Positions 10,396 through 19,282 of a stretch of 64,000 bases of DNA are shown here, piece by piece; the first letter of the stretch is position 1, and each line of letters begins with the position of its first letter. Origin of the DNA: CAWDDG01 sp963801065 (GTDB lineage Bacteria > Actinomycetota > Actinomycetes > Jiangellales > Jiangellaceae); contig CAWDDG010000004.1 in assembly GCA_963801065.1 (NCBI GenBank), positions 248,001 through 312,000 on the forward strand, in the 5' to 3' direction. The notes under the pieces were generated by a model, which saw nothing but the letters and a program-made list of their open reading frames with translations, searched no databases and was not told where the DNA came from. A program made the translations under genes and the position numbers.

Positions 10396-11820
10396 ATGGG
10401 CACGATGTCCTCCACGCCGACGCCGATCCCGACGACACGGCTCGGCGTGCCGACCCGGCTGGTGGCGGCGGTACTGCCCGGAACGACGCTGAACCCGCTG
10501 AACTCCTCGATGATCGCCGTCGCATTGGTGGATCTGCAGCGGCATTTCGCCGTCGGCGTCGCGATGTCGACCTGGCTGATCTCCGCGTTTTACCTGTCGG
10601 CCGCGATCGGACAGCCGCTGATGGGCCGGCTCGTCGACCTCTTCGGTGCCCGCCGACTGTACGTCTCGGGGCTGGTCCTGGTGTTCGTCGTCTCGGTGCT
10701 GGCGCCGTTCTCGCCCGGGTTCTGGTGGCTCGTGGCCCTGCGCGCGCTCCAAGGCATCGGCGCGTCGGTGGCGTACCCGTCCGCGCTCGTGCTGTTCCGG
10801 TCGGCGGCGCCGGGCGACACGCCACCCGCCGGGGCGCTTGCGGCGCTCGGCGTCGCCGCAGCGTCGAGCGCGGCGCTCGGGCCGGTCATCGGCGGCATCC
10901 TGGTCGCCGTCGCCGGATGGCAGGCGATCTTCCTCGTCAACGTCCCGCTGACCGTGGTCGGTGTCGTACTCGCGCTCACAACGCTGCCGCGCGGCGGCAG
11001 CGACCGGGTACGGCGATCGCCGTCCGAGGTCCTCCGCGACGTCGACGTACCCGGCATCGTGCTCTTCAGCATCTGCATCACAGCCCTGCTGACGATGTTG
11101 CTGTCCTTGGCCCGCGAACCAGCGTGGTGGCTGGCGCCCGTCACGCTCGCCGCCGCCGCCGGTCTCGTCCTGCGCGAGCGCGCAACCCCGACCCCGTTCC
11201 TGGACGTTCGCGAGCTCGCCGCGAACCGTCCCCTGACCTCGCTTCTCGCTCAGCAGGGCGGCGTCAACCTCGTCTTCTACGCGTTGTTCTTCGGCCTTCC
11301 GATGTGGCTCGAGGTCGTCCGTGGCTTCTCGGCCGACCAGGTCGGCCTGCTCATGCTGCCCTTCACGATCCTCAGCCTGCTCGTCACGCCGCTCGCCGCC
11401 CGCTCGATCAACAGACACGGCACGCGTGCTGTACTGGTCGCCGGCTCCGCTCTCCTCGTGCTCGGAACGGCCGCGGTTCAGCTGCTCGGCACCACGACGC
11501 CGATCGTCCTGCTGGTGATGATCACGGTGGTGCTCGGCATTCCGAACAGTCTCAACAGCCTCGGCCTGCAGACCGGCCTGTACACCGCGAGTCCGCCAGA
11601 GCGCATCGGGTCGTCGGGCGGGCTGTTCCAGACGTTCCGCTACCTCGGGGCGATCATGGCGAGTTCGTTGCTCGGCGTCATGTTCGATGACGGCCTCAGC
11701 ACCGAGGCGTTGCACCGCCTAGGGCTGGTGATCGCGGTCGTCGCTACCTGCCTACTAGCGCTCGCCTGGTCGCTGCCGCGCACCCTGTCCCGACGCACCC
11801 CGCACGACGCGCGCCCGTAG
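10396..11820 (+). CDS. MFS exporter, DHA2 (drug:H+ antiporter) type
   Basis: A 474-residue major-facilitator protein with 12-14 predicted helices. Motif A-like GRLVDLFGARRLYVSG follows helix 2, ALRALQGIGASVAYPSAL marks helix 4, and the antiporter motif C region reads AALGPVIGGILVAVAGWQAIFLVNVP. These are typical of EmrB/QacA exporters that expel drugs or metabolites using the proton gradient. The start is ATG 10396, or 10405 nine bases later. It is divergent from hutI with a 28-bp gap. Given that position a metabolite role is possible, but the substrate is unknown. Confidence 0.85.
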   Translation: MGTMSSTPTPIPTTRLGVPTRLVAAVLPGTTLNPLNSSMIAVALVDLQRHFAVGVAMSTWLISAFYLSAAIGQPLMGRLVDLFGARRLYVSGLVLVFVVSVLAPFSPGFWWLVALRALQGIGASVAYPSALVLFRSAAPGDTPPAGALAALGVAAASSAALGPVIGGILVAVAGWQAIFLVNVPLTVVGVVLALTTLPRGGSDRVRRSPSEVLRDVDVPGIVLFSICITALLTMLLSLAREPAWWLAPVTLAAAAGLVLRERATPTPFLDVRELAANRPLTSLLAQQGGVNLVFYALFFGLPMWLEVVRGFSADQVGLLMLPFTILSLLVTPLAARSINRHGTRAVLVAGSALLVLGTAAVQLLGTTTPIVLLVMITVVLGIPNSLNSLGLQTGLYTASPPERIGSSGGLFQTFRYLGAIMASSLLGVMFDDGLSTEALHRLGLVIAVVATCLLALAWSLPRTLSRRTPHDARP

Positions 11821-12007
11821 AACCACACCGCGATTCGGTCGCGTGAGCGCGCTGCACCAGAGCCGCCGTTGGTGTCGAGCGTGTATACGCTGATGCCACT
11901 GGTTGGCACCGGTGGATACCCGAGCGCGACAAGGTCCGCTCTCAGCGGCCGATCGGCGACGTGGACGGCCCGTGATGGCGGCGAGGTTCAGGCAAGAAGG
12001 GACCGCT

Positions 12008-13006
12008 GTGATCCGGGGCTACGTGGCGGGCTTCGGGGAGTCGGGGATCCGCGTCCTGGACGTCGATGACGGGCACATGACCGTCCGACCCGGCGCCGCG
12101 GTCGCAGATCCGTCCTACCTCGCGCTCTCCGAGGACAGACGCCTGCTCTACGCGGTCCTCGAGGATGCAGATGCCGGCCAGGTTGCGGCCTTCGCCGCCG
12201 AGCGGGACGAGCTGCGCCCGTTGGGCAACCAGCCGACCGGAGGGAGCAGTCCCTGCCACCTGTCGGTCCATCCGAGTGGGCGCTTCGTGCTGGCGGCCAA
12301 CTACGGCTCCGGTTCGATCTCCGTCCACCCGATCGACGACGACGGCTCGCTCGGCGAACGCACCGACCTGGTACAGCACCAGGGAGGCGGCCTGGTCCGC
12401 GGCCGTCAGGACGGACCGCACCCCCACATGGTCGCCGCCGACCCTTCGGGCGCGCACGTCCTGGCCGTCGACCTCGGCACCGACGGGGTGTACCGGTACC
12501 GGCTCGATGTCGACGCGGGGCGGCTGTTCGCGGACGGCGTCACGTCGCTTCCCCCAGGTACCGGCCCTCGGCACCTGGCCTTCCACCCGGACGGCCGGCA
12601 CGCGTTCGTCGTCGGCGAGCTCGACTCGGCCGTACACGTCCTCGACCTCGCCACCATGGACATCGGAGCGGCCGTTGAGACCCTGCCGGGCGATGCCCAC
12701 GAATCGAACCACCCGTCCGCGATCCGGATCTCGGACGACGGTCGCTTCTGCTATGTCGCGAATCGCGGCCACGACAGCATCGCGGTGCTCGCCGTCGTCG
12801 ACGGCCCGAGCCTGCGCCTGACGACGACGGTGCCCTGCGGGGGCGAGCACCCGCGCGACCTCGTACTCGCCGACGACCGGCTCTTCGTCGCCAACCAGTT
12901 CTCCAGCCGGGTGACGGTCTTCCGGGTCGACGCCGGAACGGGAAGGCCGGCTCCGCACGGAAGCCCGGTCGCGACCCCGAGCCCGTCCTGCATCGTGCTG
13001 CGATAA
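12008..13006 (+). CDS. Lactonase, 7-bladed beta-propeller (6-phosphogluconolactonase-like)
   Basis: A 332-residue soluble protein of the lactonase/Pgl beta-propeller family. The repeated blade motifs are clear: CHLSVHPSGRFVLAANYGSGSISV, GPHPHMVAADPSGAHVLAVDLGTD, GPRHLAFHPDGRHAFVVGELDS and HPSAIRISDDGRFCYVANRGHDSI. Members hydrolyse sugar lactones such as 6-phosphogluconolactone. The GTG at 12008 has an AAGAAGGGA ribosome site; an ATG at 11972 is less likely. It stands alone between the MFS and PAP2 genes, so the physiological lactone is not evident. Confidence 0.85.
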   Translation: MIRGYVAGFGESGIRVLDVDDGHMTVRPGAAVADPSYLALSEDRRLLYAVLEDADAGQVAAFAAERDELRPLGNQPTGGSSPCHLSVHPSGRFVLAANYGSGSISVHPIDDDGSLGERTDLVQHQGGGLVRGRQDGPHPHMVAADPSGAHVLAVDLGTDGVYRYRLDVDAGRLFADGVTSLPPGTGPRHLAFHPDGRHAFVVGELDSAVHVLDLATMDIGAAVETLPGDAHESNHPSAIRISDDGRFCYVANRGHDSIAVLAVVDGPSLRLTTTVPCGGEHPRDLVLADDRLFVANQFSSRVTVFRVDAGTGRPAPHGSPVATPSPSCIVLR

Positions 13007-13021
13007 CGCGTATCCGGGTGT

Positions 13022-13063
13022 CGGGGGTTACCCCTACCGTGAAATCAGGAGCATCCCCGACTG
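13022..13063 (+). promoter_or_regulatory. 42-bp conserved upstream element, copy 1 (before PAP2 gene)
   Basis: Begins CGGGGGTTACCCCTACC and ends GCATCCCCGACTG. A second copy, 38 of 42 bases identical by eye, lies before the MMPL gene at 13947. The GGGGTTACCCC core is nearly palindromic. The two copies sit 64 bp before their start codons, which suggests a shared operator or promoter. Confidence 0.6.
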
Positions 13064-13127
13064 CGTTACGCAATGAGGACGACGAAGCTCTGAAGACGAA
13101 GAGAGGGTACGCGAGGGGAGGGGCGTC

Positions 13128-13940
13128 GTGACCGCGAGCGCGCTGGATGTCAACGGAGGCCGAGCGGCTGGCGGCCTTCGGCGGTCGCCCGGTGTCGTTC
13201 GCGAGGTGGGGTTGATCGTCGCCGCGACCCTGCTCTACGCCTTGGTCAGAGGACTCACCAGCGACCGGATCTCCGTCGCCTTCGACAACGCCGAGCAGGT
13301 CGTCTCGTTCGAGCGGTCGATCGGCCTGTTCGTCGAACCCCACCTGCAACGAGGGGCCCTCGACCACGACTTCGTCGTCACTGCCGCCAATGCTGTCTAC
13401 ATCGCCTTCTGGCCGATCGTCGCGCTCACGCTCGCCTGGATGGTCGTGCGGCACCCTGTCGAGTACCCGCGGTTCCGCAACGCCGTGCTGGCATCGGGCG
13501 CCCTCAGCTTGGTGATTTTCGCGGTCTACCCGCTCGCGCCGCCCCGGTTCGTGCCCCATCACGGTTTCATCGACACGATCACGCAGAACGCCACGACTTA
13601 CCGCAATCTGAACGCGCCTGCCCTGGTCAACGAGTACGCGGCCATGCCGAGCCTGCATTTCGGCTGGATGCTCCTTGTGGGGTTCGCGCTCGCCACCGTT
13701 GCCACGCATCGCGTGGTGCGGATGTTCGGTGTCGTGCTGCCCCTGCTGATGTTCGCGTCGATCGTGCTCACGGCGAACCACTACATCGTGGACGGCATCG
13801 CAGGGGGCATCGTCATCGCACTTGGCATGACCATCGCGGCGGCGATCGATCGGCGCACGGCCTCCCGTCGCGTCCCAACGACGCGCCCCGTTCCCGAGGT
13901 CGAGCAGGGTGGGCCCGTGGCGGTCTCGGCGCGACGCTGA
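13128..13940 (+). CDS. PAP2-family membrane phosphatase / phosphotransferase
   Basis: A 270-residue inner-membrane protein with about six helices. It belongs to the PAP2_3 (inositolphosphotransferase-like) branch: NEYAAMPSLHFGWMLLVG holds the central S-x-x-H motif and ANHYIVDGIAGG the final catalytic H-x-x-x-D. Family members act on lipid or isoprenoid phosphates at the outer membrane face. The GTG start at 13128 follows GAGGGGAGGGG. It shares a 42-bp upstream element with the adjacent MMPL gene, which suggests co-regulated lipid metabolism and transport (inference). Confidence 0.8.
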   Translation: MTASALDVNGGRAAGGLRRSPGVVREVGLIVAATLLYALVRGLTSDRISVAFDNAEQVVSFERSIGLFVEPHLQRGALDHDFVVTAANAVYIAFWPIVALTLAWMVVRHPVEYPRFRNAVLASGALSLVIFAVYPLAPPRFVPHHGFIDTITQNATTYRNLNAPALVNEYAAMPSLHFGWMLLVGFALATVATHRVVRMFGVVLPLLMFASIVLTANHYIVDGIAGGIVIALGMTIAAAIDRRTASRRVPTTRPVPEVEQGGPVAVSARR

Positions 13941-13946
13941 GGTTTC

Positions 13947-13988
13947 CGGGGGTTACCCCTACCCCGAATTCGGGAGCATCCCCGACTG
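13947..13988 (+). promoter_or_regulatory. 42-bp conserved upstream element, copy 2 (before MMPL gene)
   Basis: Second copy of the element at 13022, with four mismatches clustered in the middle. It starts six bases after the PAP2 stop codon and 64 bp before the MMPL start. Both copies are followed by a TGAAGACGA-containing stretch. Confidence 0.6.
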
Positions 13989-14052
13989 TGCCGGCGCCCG
14001 TTGAAGACGAGGCTCTGGAGCGACCACGAGAGATCGCTACCGGGGAGCTGTC

Positions 14053-16293
14053 ATGACCGCGCCACCTCAGACCGCAACGCTGACCAGACCTGAGCCGCCG
14101 CGGACCCGCCCGCGCGGGCCTGTCGTCGCCATCGCCACCTGGAGCGCACGCCACCGATGGACTGCGCTCCTGCTGTGGATCGCCTTTGTCGCAGCCGCGA
14201 TCGTGGGCGGAGGCGCCGTCGGATCCAAGGAGATCGACGAGGGAGACGAGACGATCGGCGCCTCCGCGGCCGCTGACCGTGCCTTGCTCGACGCCGAGTT
14301 CGGCGACCTTCCGAGTGAGTCCGTGCTCGTGCAGAACGCGAGCGGCGGCCAGCTCGACGCTGCGGGCGCCGGCGCCGCGCTCGCCGAGCTGAACGACGGC
14401 CTCGCCAGCGTGGCCGGGGTCGCCGCCGTCGGCGAACCGGTCTCGTCGTCCGACGGCACGTCGCAACTCGTCGAGGTCACGCTCGCCGAGGGCACCGGCA
14501 CCGACGTGGAGAAGGACGAAGCGGCCAGCGAGGCCGCCCGTGACGTCAAGGAGGTCGTCACCGACGTTGCCGCAGCGCACCCGGATCTGCTCGTCGAGCA
14601 GGTGGGTGACAACACGATCGGCGACGCCCTCGACAAGGTCTACGAGGACGACGTCGCCAAAGCCGGGTTCCTGTCCGTGCCGGTGACACTCGCGATCCTG
14701 CTGGTCGTCTTCGGCGCGCTCATCGCCGCCGGCGTCCCCATCCTGCTGGCGCTGTCGTCCGTCGGCGCCGCGATGGGACTGTCCGCGTTCGCGTCGTACC
14801 TCGTCCCGAGCAGCGAGTTTCTGGCCTCGGTCGTCCTGCTCGTCGGCATGGCCGTCGGTGTCGACTACTCGCTGTTCTACATCCGCCGCGACCGTGAGGA
14901 ACGCGCAAAGGGCGACTCCGTCGAGCACGCGATCTCGATCGTGGCCGCAACGTCGGGACGTGCCGTCGTCGTCTCCGGCATCGCCGTGGCCGTCGCGATG
15001 TCGGGCATGTTCCTGTCCGGCTTCTCGATCTTCTCGGCGTTCGCGATGGGGACGATCCTGGTCGTCTCGGTTGCCGTGCTCGGGTCGGTGACCGTGCTGC
15101 CCGCGCTGCTGTCGATCCTCGGCCGCTGGGTCGACCGCCCCCGCATCCCGCTGCTGTGGCGGCTTGCCCGTCGTGACGGTGGCTCGCGGTTCTGGCCCGC
15201 CGTGCTGCGGCCCGTGCTGCGCCGTCCGTTTGTCGCGCTGACGCTCGGTGTTGCCGCGCTCGGGGCGCTGGCCCTGCCGGCGCTGGGGATGACGCTCTCG
15301 CAGCCGGACATCGACGACATGCCCGACTCGATCCCGGAGGTCCAGACCTACCAGCGGATCACCGACGCCTACCCGTCCGAGGGCACGGCCCACACGGTGG
15401 CCGTCTGGTCGGAGGACGGTTCCGCGCTGGATGCGCCGGCCGTCGACGCAGCCGTCGCCGAGCTGACCCAGCGGACCGACACCGAGACCGCGTTCTTCGC
15501 AACGGGGGGTGCCGTGCCCGAGGTCGAGTACGCCGAGGGTGGCGATGTCGCGCGGTTCAGCGTGCCCGCTGCGTCGAACGCGGATGACCCTCAAGGCCGC
15601 GCGTCCCTCGAGGAGCTGAGGACCCTCGTACCGGAGACGGTCGGAGAGGTACCCGGGGTCGACACCGGTGTCACCGGGGAGATCGCCTGGAACATCGACT
15701 TCCGCGACGTGCTCTCGGAACGGCTGCCTCTCATCATCGGCTTCGTCCTGCTGTTGACGGTGCTCGTGCTGGTCCTGGCGTTCCGGTCGCTCGCGATCGC
15801 CCTGACAGCTGCGGCGCTGAACCTGCTCTCCGTGGCCGCTGCGTACGGCCTTCTGGTGCTCGTATTCCAGAACACCTGGGCCGAGGGTTTGCTCGACTTC
15901 ACGTCCAACGGAGCCATCATCACCTGGCTGCCGCTGTTCCTGTTCGTGATCCTGTTCGGGCTGTCGATGGACTACCACGTCTTCGTCGTCAGCCGGATCC
16001 GGGAGGGCCGACGTGCCGGTCTCTCGACGCGGGACGCCATCGCGCAGGGAATCACGAAGTCGGCCGGTGTGGTCACGAGCGCGGCGCTGGTCATGGTCGC
16101 CGTCTTCTCGATCTTCGCGACGCTCTCCCCGCTCGACTTCAAGCAGATGGGAGTCGGGCTCGCCGCGGCGATCCTGATCGACGCGACGATCGTGCGAGCC
16201 GTGTTGCTGCCAGCAGCGATGAGCCTGCTCGGCGAACGGAACTGGTGGATGCCCCGGGCGCTGCGGCGCCTACCGTCCTTCGATCACGGCTGA
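14053..16293 (+). CDS. MMPL-family RND transporter
   Basis: A 746-residue proton-driven membrane transporter with the two-fold RND layout: helix 1 (about 35-55), a periplasmic domain, five helices, then the repeat. The hallmark MAVGVDYSLFYIRRDREER (about residue 265) and FGLSMDYHVFVVSRIREGR (about 635) carry the conserved Asp-Tyr pairs of MMPL proton relay helices. Relatives export lipids or small hydrophobic compounds. The ATG at 14053 follows CGGGGAGCTGTC. It lies downstream of the PAP2 gene with the same upstream element, suggesting co-expression. The substrate is unknown. Confidence 0.88.
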   Translation: MTAPPQTATLTRPEPPRTRPRGPVVAIATWSARHRWTALLLWIAFVAAAIVGGGAVGSKEIDEGDETIGASAAADRALLDAEFGDLPSESVLVQNASGGQLDAAGAGAALAELNDGLASVAGVAAVGEPVSSSDGTSQLVEVTLAEGTGTDVEKDEAASEAARDVKEVVTDVAAAHPDLLVEQVGDNTIGDALDKVYEDDVAKAGFLSVPVTLAILLVVFGALIAAGVPILLALSSVGAAMGLSAFASYLVPSSEFLASVVLLVGMAVGVDYSLFYIRRDREERAKGDSVEHAISIVAATSGRAVVVSGIAVAVAMSGMFLSGFSIFSAFAMGTILVVSVAVLGSVTVLPALLSILGRWVDRPRIPLLWRLARRDGGSRFWPAVLRPVLRRPFVALTLGVAALGALALPALGMTLSQPDIDDMPDSIPEVQTYQRITDAYPSEGTAHTVAVWSEDGSALDAPAVDAAVAELTQRTDTETAFFATGGAVPEVEYAEGGDVARFSVPAASNADDPQGRASLEELRTLVPETVGEVPGVDTGVTGEIAWNIDFRDVLSERLPLIIGFVLLLTVLVLVLAFRSLAIALTAAALNLLSVAAAYGLLVLVFQNTWAEGLLDFTSNGAIITWLPLFLFVILFGLSMDYHVFVVSRIREGRRAGLSTRDAIAQGITKSAGVVTSAALVMVAVFSIFATLSPLDFKQMGVGLAAAILIDATIVRAVLLPAAMSLLGERNWWMPRALRRLPSFDHG

Positions 16294-16348
16294 CGTCAAC
16301 GGCCCGGCCTCACCGACGTGGGGCCGGGCCACCACTAACCTCACGGGC

Positions 16349-16596
16349 GTGACCGAGACCGGCGCCGACCGGGCGCCCGCACCGCACTCGCTTCGGGCTG
16401 CTCGCGGTCGAGGTGCTCGCCCTCGTGGCGACCTACTTCCTCGTCCCCGCTCGATGGGTCGATCGGAATCCGCCTGGCCGCCTACGCGGCCGGGCTCGCG
16501 CTCGTCGTTCTCGTTTCGGGGCAACTCGTCTTCAACATTCTCATCGTCGCCACGGCGGCGCCGCTGCTCACCCGGACCGTCAGAGCACGAAGGTGA
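16349..16596 (+). pseudogene. Frameshifted small membrane protein
   Basis: A short reading frame starts at GTG 16349 (MTETGADRAPAP). It continues only by switching frame twice: GLLAVEVLALVATYFLVP lies in the second frame and GIRLAAYAAGLALVVLVSG followed by FNILIVATAAPLLTRTV in the third, ending at the TGA at 16594. Joined, these give a plausible protein of about 80 residues with two or three helices, like the N-terminal membrane part of small channel-type proteins. It is either a decayed gene or hit by two indel errors. No intact frame exists. Confidence 0.5.
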
Positions 16597-16620
16597 CCGG
16601 GTAGACCCGGGAGACCGCAC

Positions 16621-17937
16621 TCATAGCCGCGACCAGACCTCGTCGACGGCCTCGTGCAAGAGGCCACCGACGTCACCGAGGACGTGCCGACCGGCACGGA
16701 CGACCGGCCGACCGCCGATCACGACGGTGTCGATGTCCGCTGCCGTCGCGGCGAAGACCAGCTGGGTCGGGTCGATGCCTGCTGTACGCGGCGTGTCCAG
16801 CCGGACGGAGGTCAGATCGCACAGGGCCCCGGTGTCGATCCGGCCGAGCTCTGGCCAGCCGAGGCTGCCGTGTCCGGCCGTGCCGAGTGCGGTCATGAGC
16901 TCGTCCGGCGTGAAACGGCCGCGCTCGTGTGTGACGAGCCGCTCGTGCATCTCCAGCGCGCGGGCCTCCTCGAACATGTCGACGACGGCGTGCTGGTCGG
17001 ACCCGAGTGCCAGCGGCACTCCCACGTCGCGCAGCGCATGGGCGGGGCCGATCCCGTCCGCGAGGTCCCGCTCGGTGGTCGGGCAGAAGCAGGCGATGGT
17101 CCCTGCTTCGCCGAGGAGCGCGATGTCGTCCGGCGTCAGGTGGGTGGCATGAACCGCGGTCGTCGCCGGGCCGAGCGCGCCGTGGTCGTGCAGCAGTTGG
17201 GTCGGCGTGGCCGCGTAGGCCGCCAGGGATTCCTCGTTCTCGGCCGGTTGCTCGGAGAGGTGCACGTGCAGCGGGCGGCCGGCTGCCGCGGCGACCACAG
17301 TCGGAATCTGCTCGGCCGGTACGGCGCGCACGGAGTGGATCGCGGCGCCGATGCGGGTCATGGCGTCAGGCACGAGCGCGGCGACGCGATCGGCCCAGAG
17401 CTCCGCTGTGCCGTCGCCGAACCGTTGTTGGACGGCCGACAGCGGCTGACCGAAGCCCCCGGCGAGGTAGCACGTGTCGAGCAGCGTCAGCCGGACGCCG
17501 GCCGCGCGGGCCGCGTCGCGCAGCGCGTCACCCATCGCGTTGGGGTCGCCGTACGGCGTGCCGTCCGGCGCGTGGTGGACGTAGTGGAACTCGCCCACAC
17601 AGGTGATGCCGGCCAGGGCCATCTCGGCGTAAACGGCGGTTGCGAGGCGGCGGTACGAGTCGGGGTCGAGCGTCCTGGCGATCTCGTACATCCGGTCGCG
17701 CCAGGTCCAGAACGTGCCGCCGGCGCCGTGGGTGCGTCCGCGCAGGGCGCGGTGGAAGGCATGCGAGTGCGCATTGGCGAAGCCCGGCAGCACGATGCCG
17801 GGGAGCCGCTCGTCGGCCGGCTCCGGGTCGACGCCGACGTCGACCGCCGAGACCACACCCGCCGCTTCGGTCGCGACGCGGACGCGCTCGGCCACCCCAT
17901 CCGGCAGCCACGCCTGCTCGCACCAGAACGTCGCCAC
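16621..17937 (-). CDS. hutF: Formimidoylglutamate deiminase HutF
   Basis: HutF converts N-formimino-L-glutamate to N-formyl-L-glutamate plus ammonia, the five-step histidine route. This 438-residue amidohydrolase shows the metal ligands in GFANAHSHAFHRALRGR, then GEFHYVHHAPDG, PLHVHLSEQPAENEE, VHATHLTPDD and LGSDQHAVVDMFEEARALE. The order and spacing are typical of HutF rather than of guanine deaminase. The start is GTG 17937. It lies 66 bp after the M20 hydrolase gene, which probably handles its product. No hutG is present in the window. Confidence 0.93.
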   Translation of the reverse strand: MATFWCEQAWLPDGVAERVRVATEAAGVVSAVDVGVDPEPADERLPGIVLPGFANAHSHAFHRALRGRTHGAGGTFWTWRDRMYEIARTLDPDSYRRLATAVYAEMALAGITCVGEFHYVHHAPDGTPYGDPNAMGDALRDAARAAGVRLTLLDTCYLAGGFGQPLSAVQQRFGDGTAELWADRVAALVPDAMTRIGAAIHSVRAVPAEQIPTVVAAAAGRPLHVHLSEQPAENEESLAAYAATPTQLLHDHGALGPATTAVHATHLTPDDIALLGEAGTIACFCPTTERDLADGIGPAHALRDVGVPLALGSDQHAVVDMFEEARALEMHERLVTHERGRFTPDELMTALGTAGHGSLGWPELGRIDTGALCDLTSVRLDTPRTAGIDPTQLVFAATAADIDTVVIGGRPVVRAGRHVLGDVGGLLHEAVDEVWSRL

Positions 17938-18003
17938 CCGCCGATTCTGCCCGCCCGCTCACGCGGAGGAAGCACGGCGGCCACGGGGGAGCCGCCGTCG
18001 GCG

Positions 18004-19275
18004 CTAGGCCAGTTGCTCGAGGACCCGGGCGAGAGCGTCGACACCCGCCAGGCAGTCGTCGCGGTCGGCGTGCTCCGCCGGCGAGTGAGAGATGCCCGTG
18101 GGGTTGCGGACGAAGAGCATCGCGGACGGCACACCGGCCGCGTCGAGGATCCCGGCGTCGTGTCCCGCACCGGTCGGCAGGACCGGTGCTCCGCCGAGGA
18201 GCGCGGACAACCGGTCGCGCAGCGGAGCGTCGAAGACCGTGCCCGACGTCCACGACTCCTCGCTGACCGCGGGCTCATCCCGACTTGTCAGGGCGCCCGG
18301 CGGCATCGCCCCAGGCTGCCGAGTCGTCAGGCCTGACAACTCGGCGACGAGGGCGCGCACGCGCTTCTCGTCCGGCCCGCGGGCGTCCAGCCACGCAGTC
18401 ACCCGCGACGGGATCGCGTTGACGCCGTTGGGTTCGACACGGACCTTGCCGAACGTCGCAAGCGCACCATGCCGGTCGGCCGCTTCGCGGGCCGCAAGGA
18501 CGGCTGCGGCGTACCCGAGCATCGGGTCGTCCCGGTCCTCGAGCCGCGTCGTCCCGGCGTGATCCGCCCGCCCGGTGAAGTCGAAGCGCCAGCGACCGTG
18601 CGGCCAGATCGCGCTCGCGATTCCCACCGCAGCATCGAGGTCGACCAGGCCGTGCGGGTCGTCGCTGCGAGGCCGCGCGGCGCCGAGCTCCACCGGTCGC
18701 GCCCGCCCCTGCTCGACGTGGAGCTCGACGAAGCACCCCATCTGGGCCAGCCGATCCGGCTGCGGGCCGACGCGCGAGGGGTCGTGCCCGGCCGCCGACA
18801 TGGCCTCGGCCATGGTCGTGCCGTCGCCGTCACGCAGCGAGCGAGCGTGGTCGGCGTCGAGCACGCCGGTGAGCAGCCGCGATCCTGCGCACGCCACCCC
18901 GAACCGCGCACCCTCCTCGTCCGAGAACGCTGCCACCGCGATGGGCCGGTTTGGCGCCAGGTCGCGGGAGCGGACGATGTCGACAGCGGCGAACGCGGAC
19001 ACGACCCCGAGCGGGCCGTCGTAGGCGCCTCCGTCCGGCACCGAGTCGAGATGCGAGCCGACGACGAGCGCGTCGCCCGCGGACCGATCGCCCCACCACG
19101 CCCACTGGTTCCCGTTCACGTCCGTCTCGACGTCCAGCTCCCGCCGATCAGCCGCATCGACGAACCATTCCCGACACGCCAGGTCGGCGCGCGTCCACGC
19201 GTATCTCCGATAACCGCCAGTCACGGCGTGCCGCCCGATAGGAGCGAGCCCGTCCCACAGCCCGTCGAAGCTCAC
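18004..19275 (-). CDS. M20 amidohydrolase (allantoate amidohydrolase/carbamoylase-like), hut-linked
   Basis: A 423-residue metallopeptidase-fold amidohydrolase. Metal ligands are visible in VVGSHLDSVPDGGAYDGPLG, FSDEEGARFG and ELHVEQG, with the dimerisation-domain WLDARGPDE. The family cleaves N-carbamoyl or N-formyl groups. Placed between hutU and hutF, it may replace HutG and deformylate N-formylglutamate (inference). The GTG at 19275 (SFDGLWDGLAPIGR) is the family-typical start; an ATG at 19296 lies inside an inverted repeat. About 19 residues (LSGL to GALTS) are encoded by a REP-like element at 18284-18339 and look like an insertion relative to the family. Confidence 0.85.
   Translation of the reverse strand: MSFDGLWDGLAPIGRHAVTGGYRRYAWTRADLACREWFVDAADRRELDVETDVNGNQWAWWGDRSAGDALVVGSHLDSVPDGGAYDGPLGVVSAFAAVDIVRSRDLAPNRPIAVAAFSDEEGARFGVACAGSRLLTGVLDADHARSLRDGDGTTMAEAMSAAGHDPSRVGPQPDRLAQMGCFVELHVEQGRARPVELGAARPRSDDPHGLVDLDAAVGIASAIWPHGRWRFDFTGRADHAGTTRLEDRDDPMLGYAAAVLAAREAADRHGALATFGKVRVEPNGVNAIPSRVTAWLDARGPDEKRVRALVAELSGLTTRQPGAMPPGALTSRDEPAVSEESWTSGTVFDAPLRDRLSALLGGAPVLPTGAGHDAGILDAAGVPSAMLFVRNPTGISHSPAEHADRDDCLAGVDALARVLEQLA
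18284..18339 (-). repeat. REP-like 56-nt element inside the M20 gene
   Basis: Read on the coding strand it begins TTGTCAGGCCTGAC and ends CCTGACAAG. It aligns without gaps to the intergenic copy at 26523-26578, with about 41 of 56 bases identical by eye. It is in frame and supplies residues LSGL...GALTS of the M20 hydrolase. Confidence 0.65.
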
Positions 19276-19282
19276 GCCCAAC

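Noticed and set aside
10195..11715. Long minus-strand open frame opposite the MFS gene
   Set aside because: Antisense shadow of a GC-rich gene: Arg/Asp/Glu-rich, no ribosome site, no family motif, while the plus strand encodes a clear transporter.
13813..15978. 721-codon minus-strand frame opposite PAP2 and MMPL genes
   Set aside because: Shadow frame caused by codon bias; highly charged low-complexity translation with no domain.
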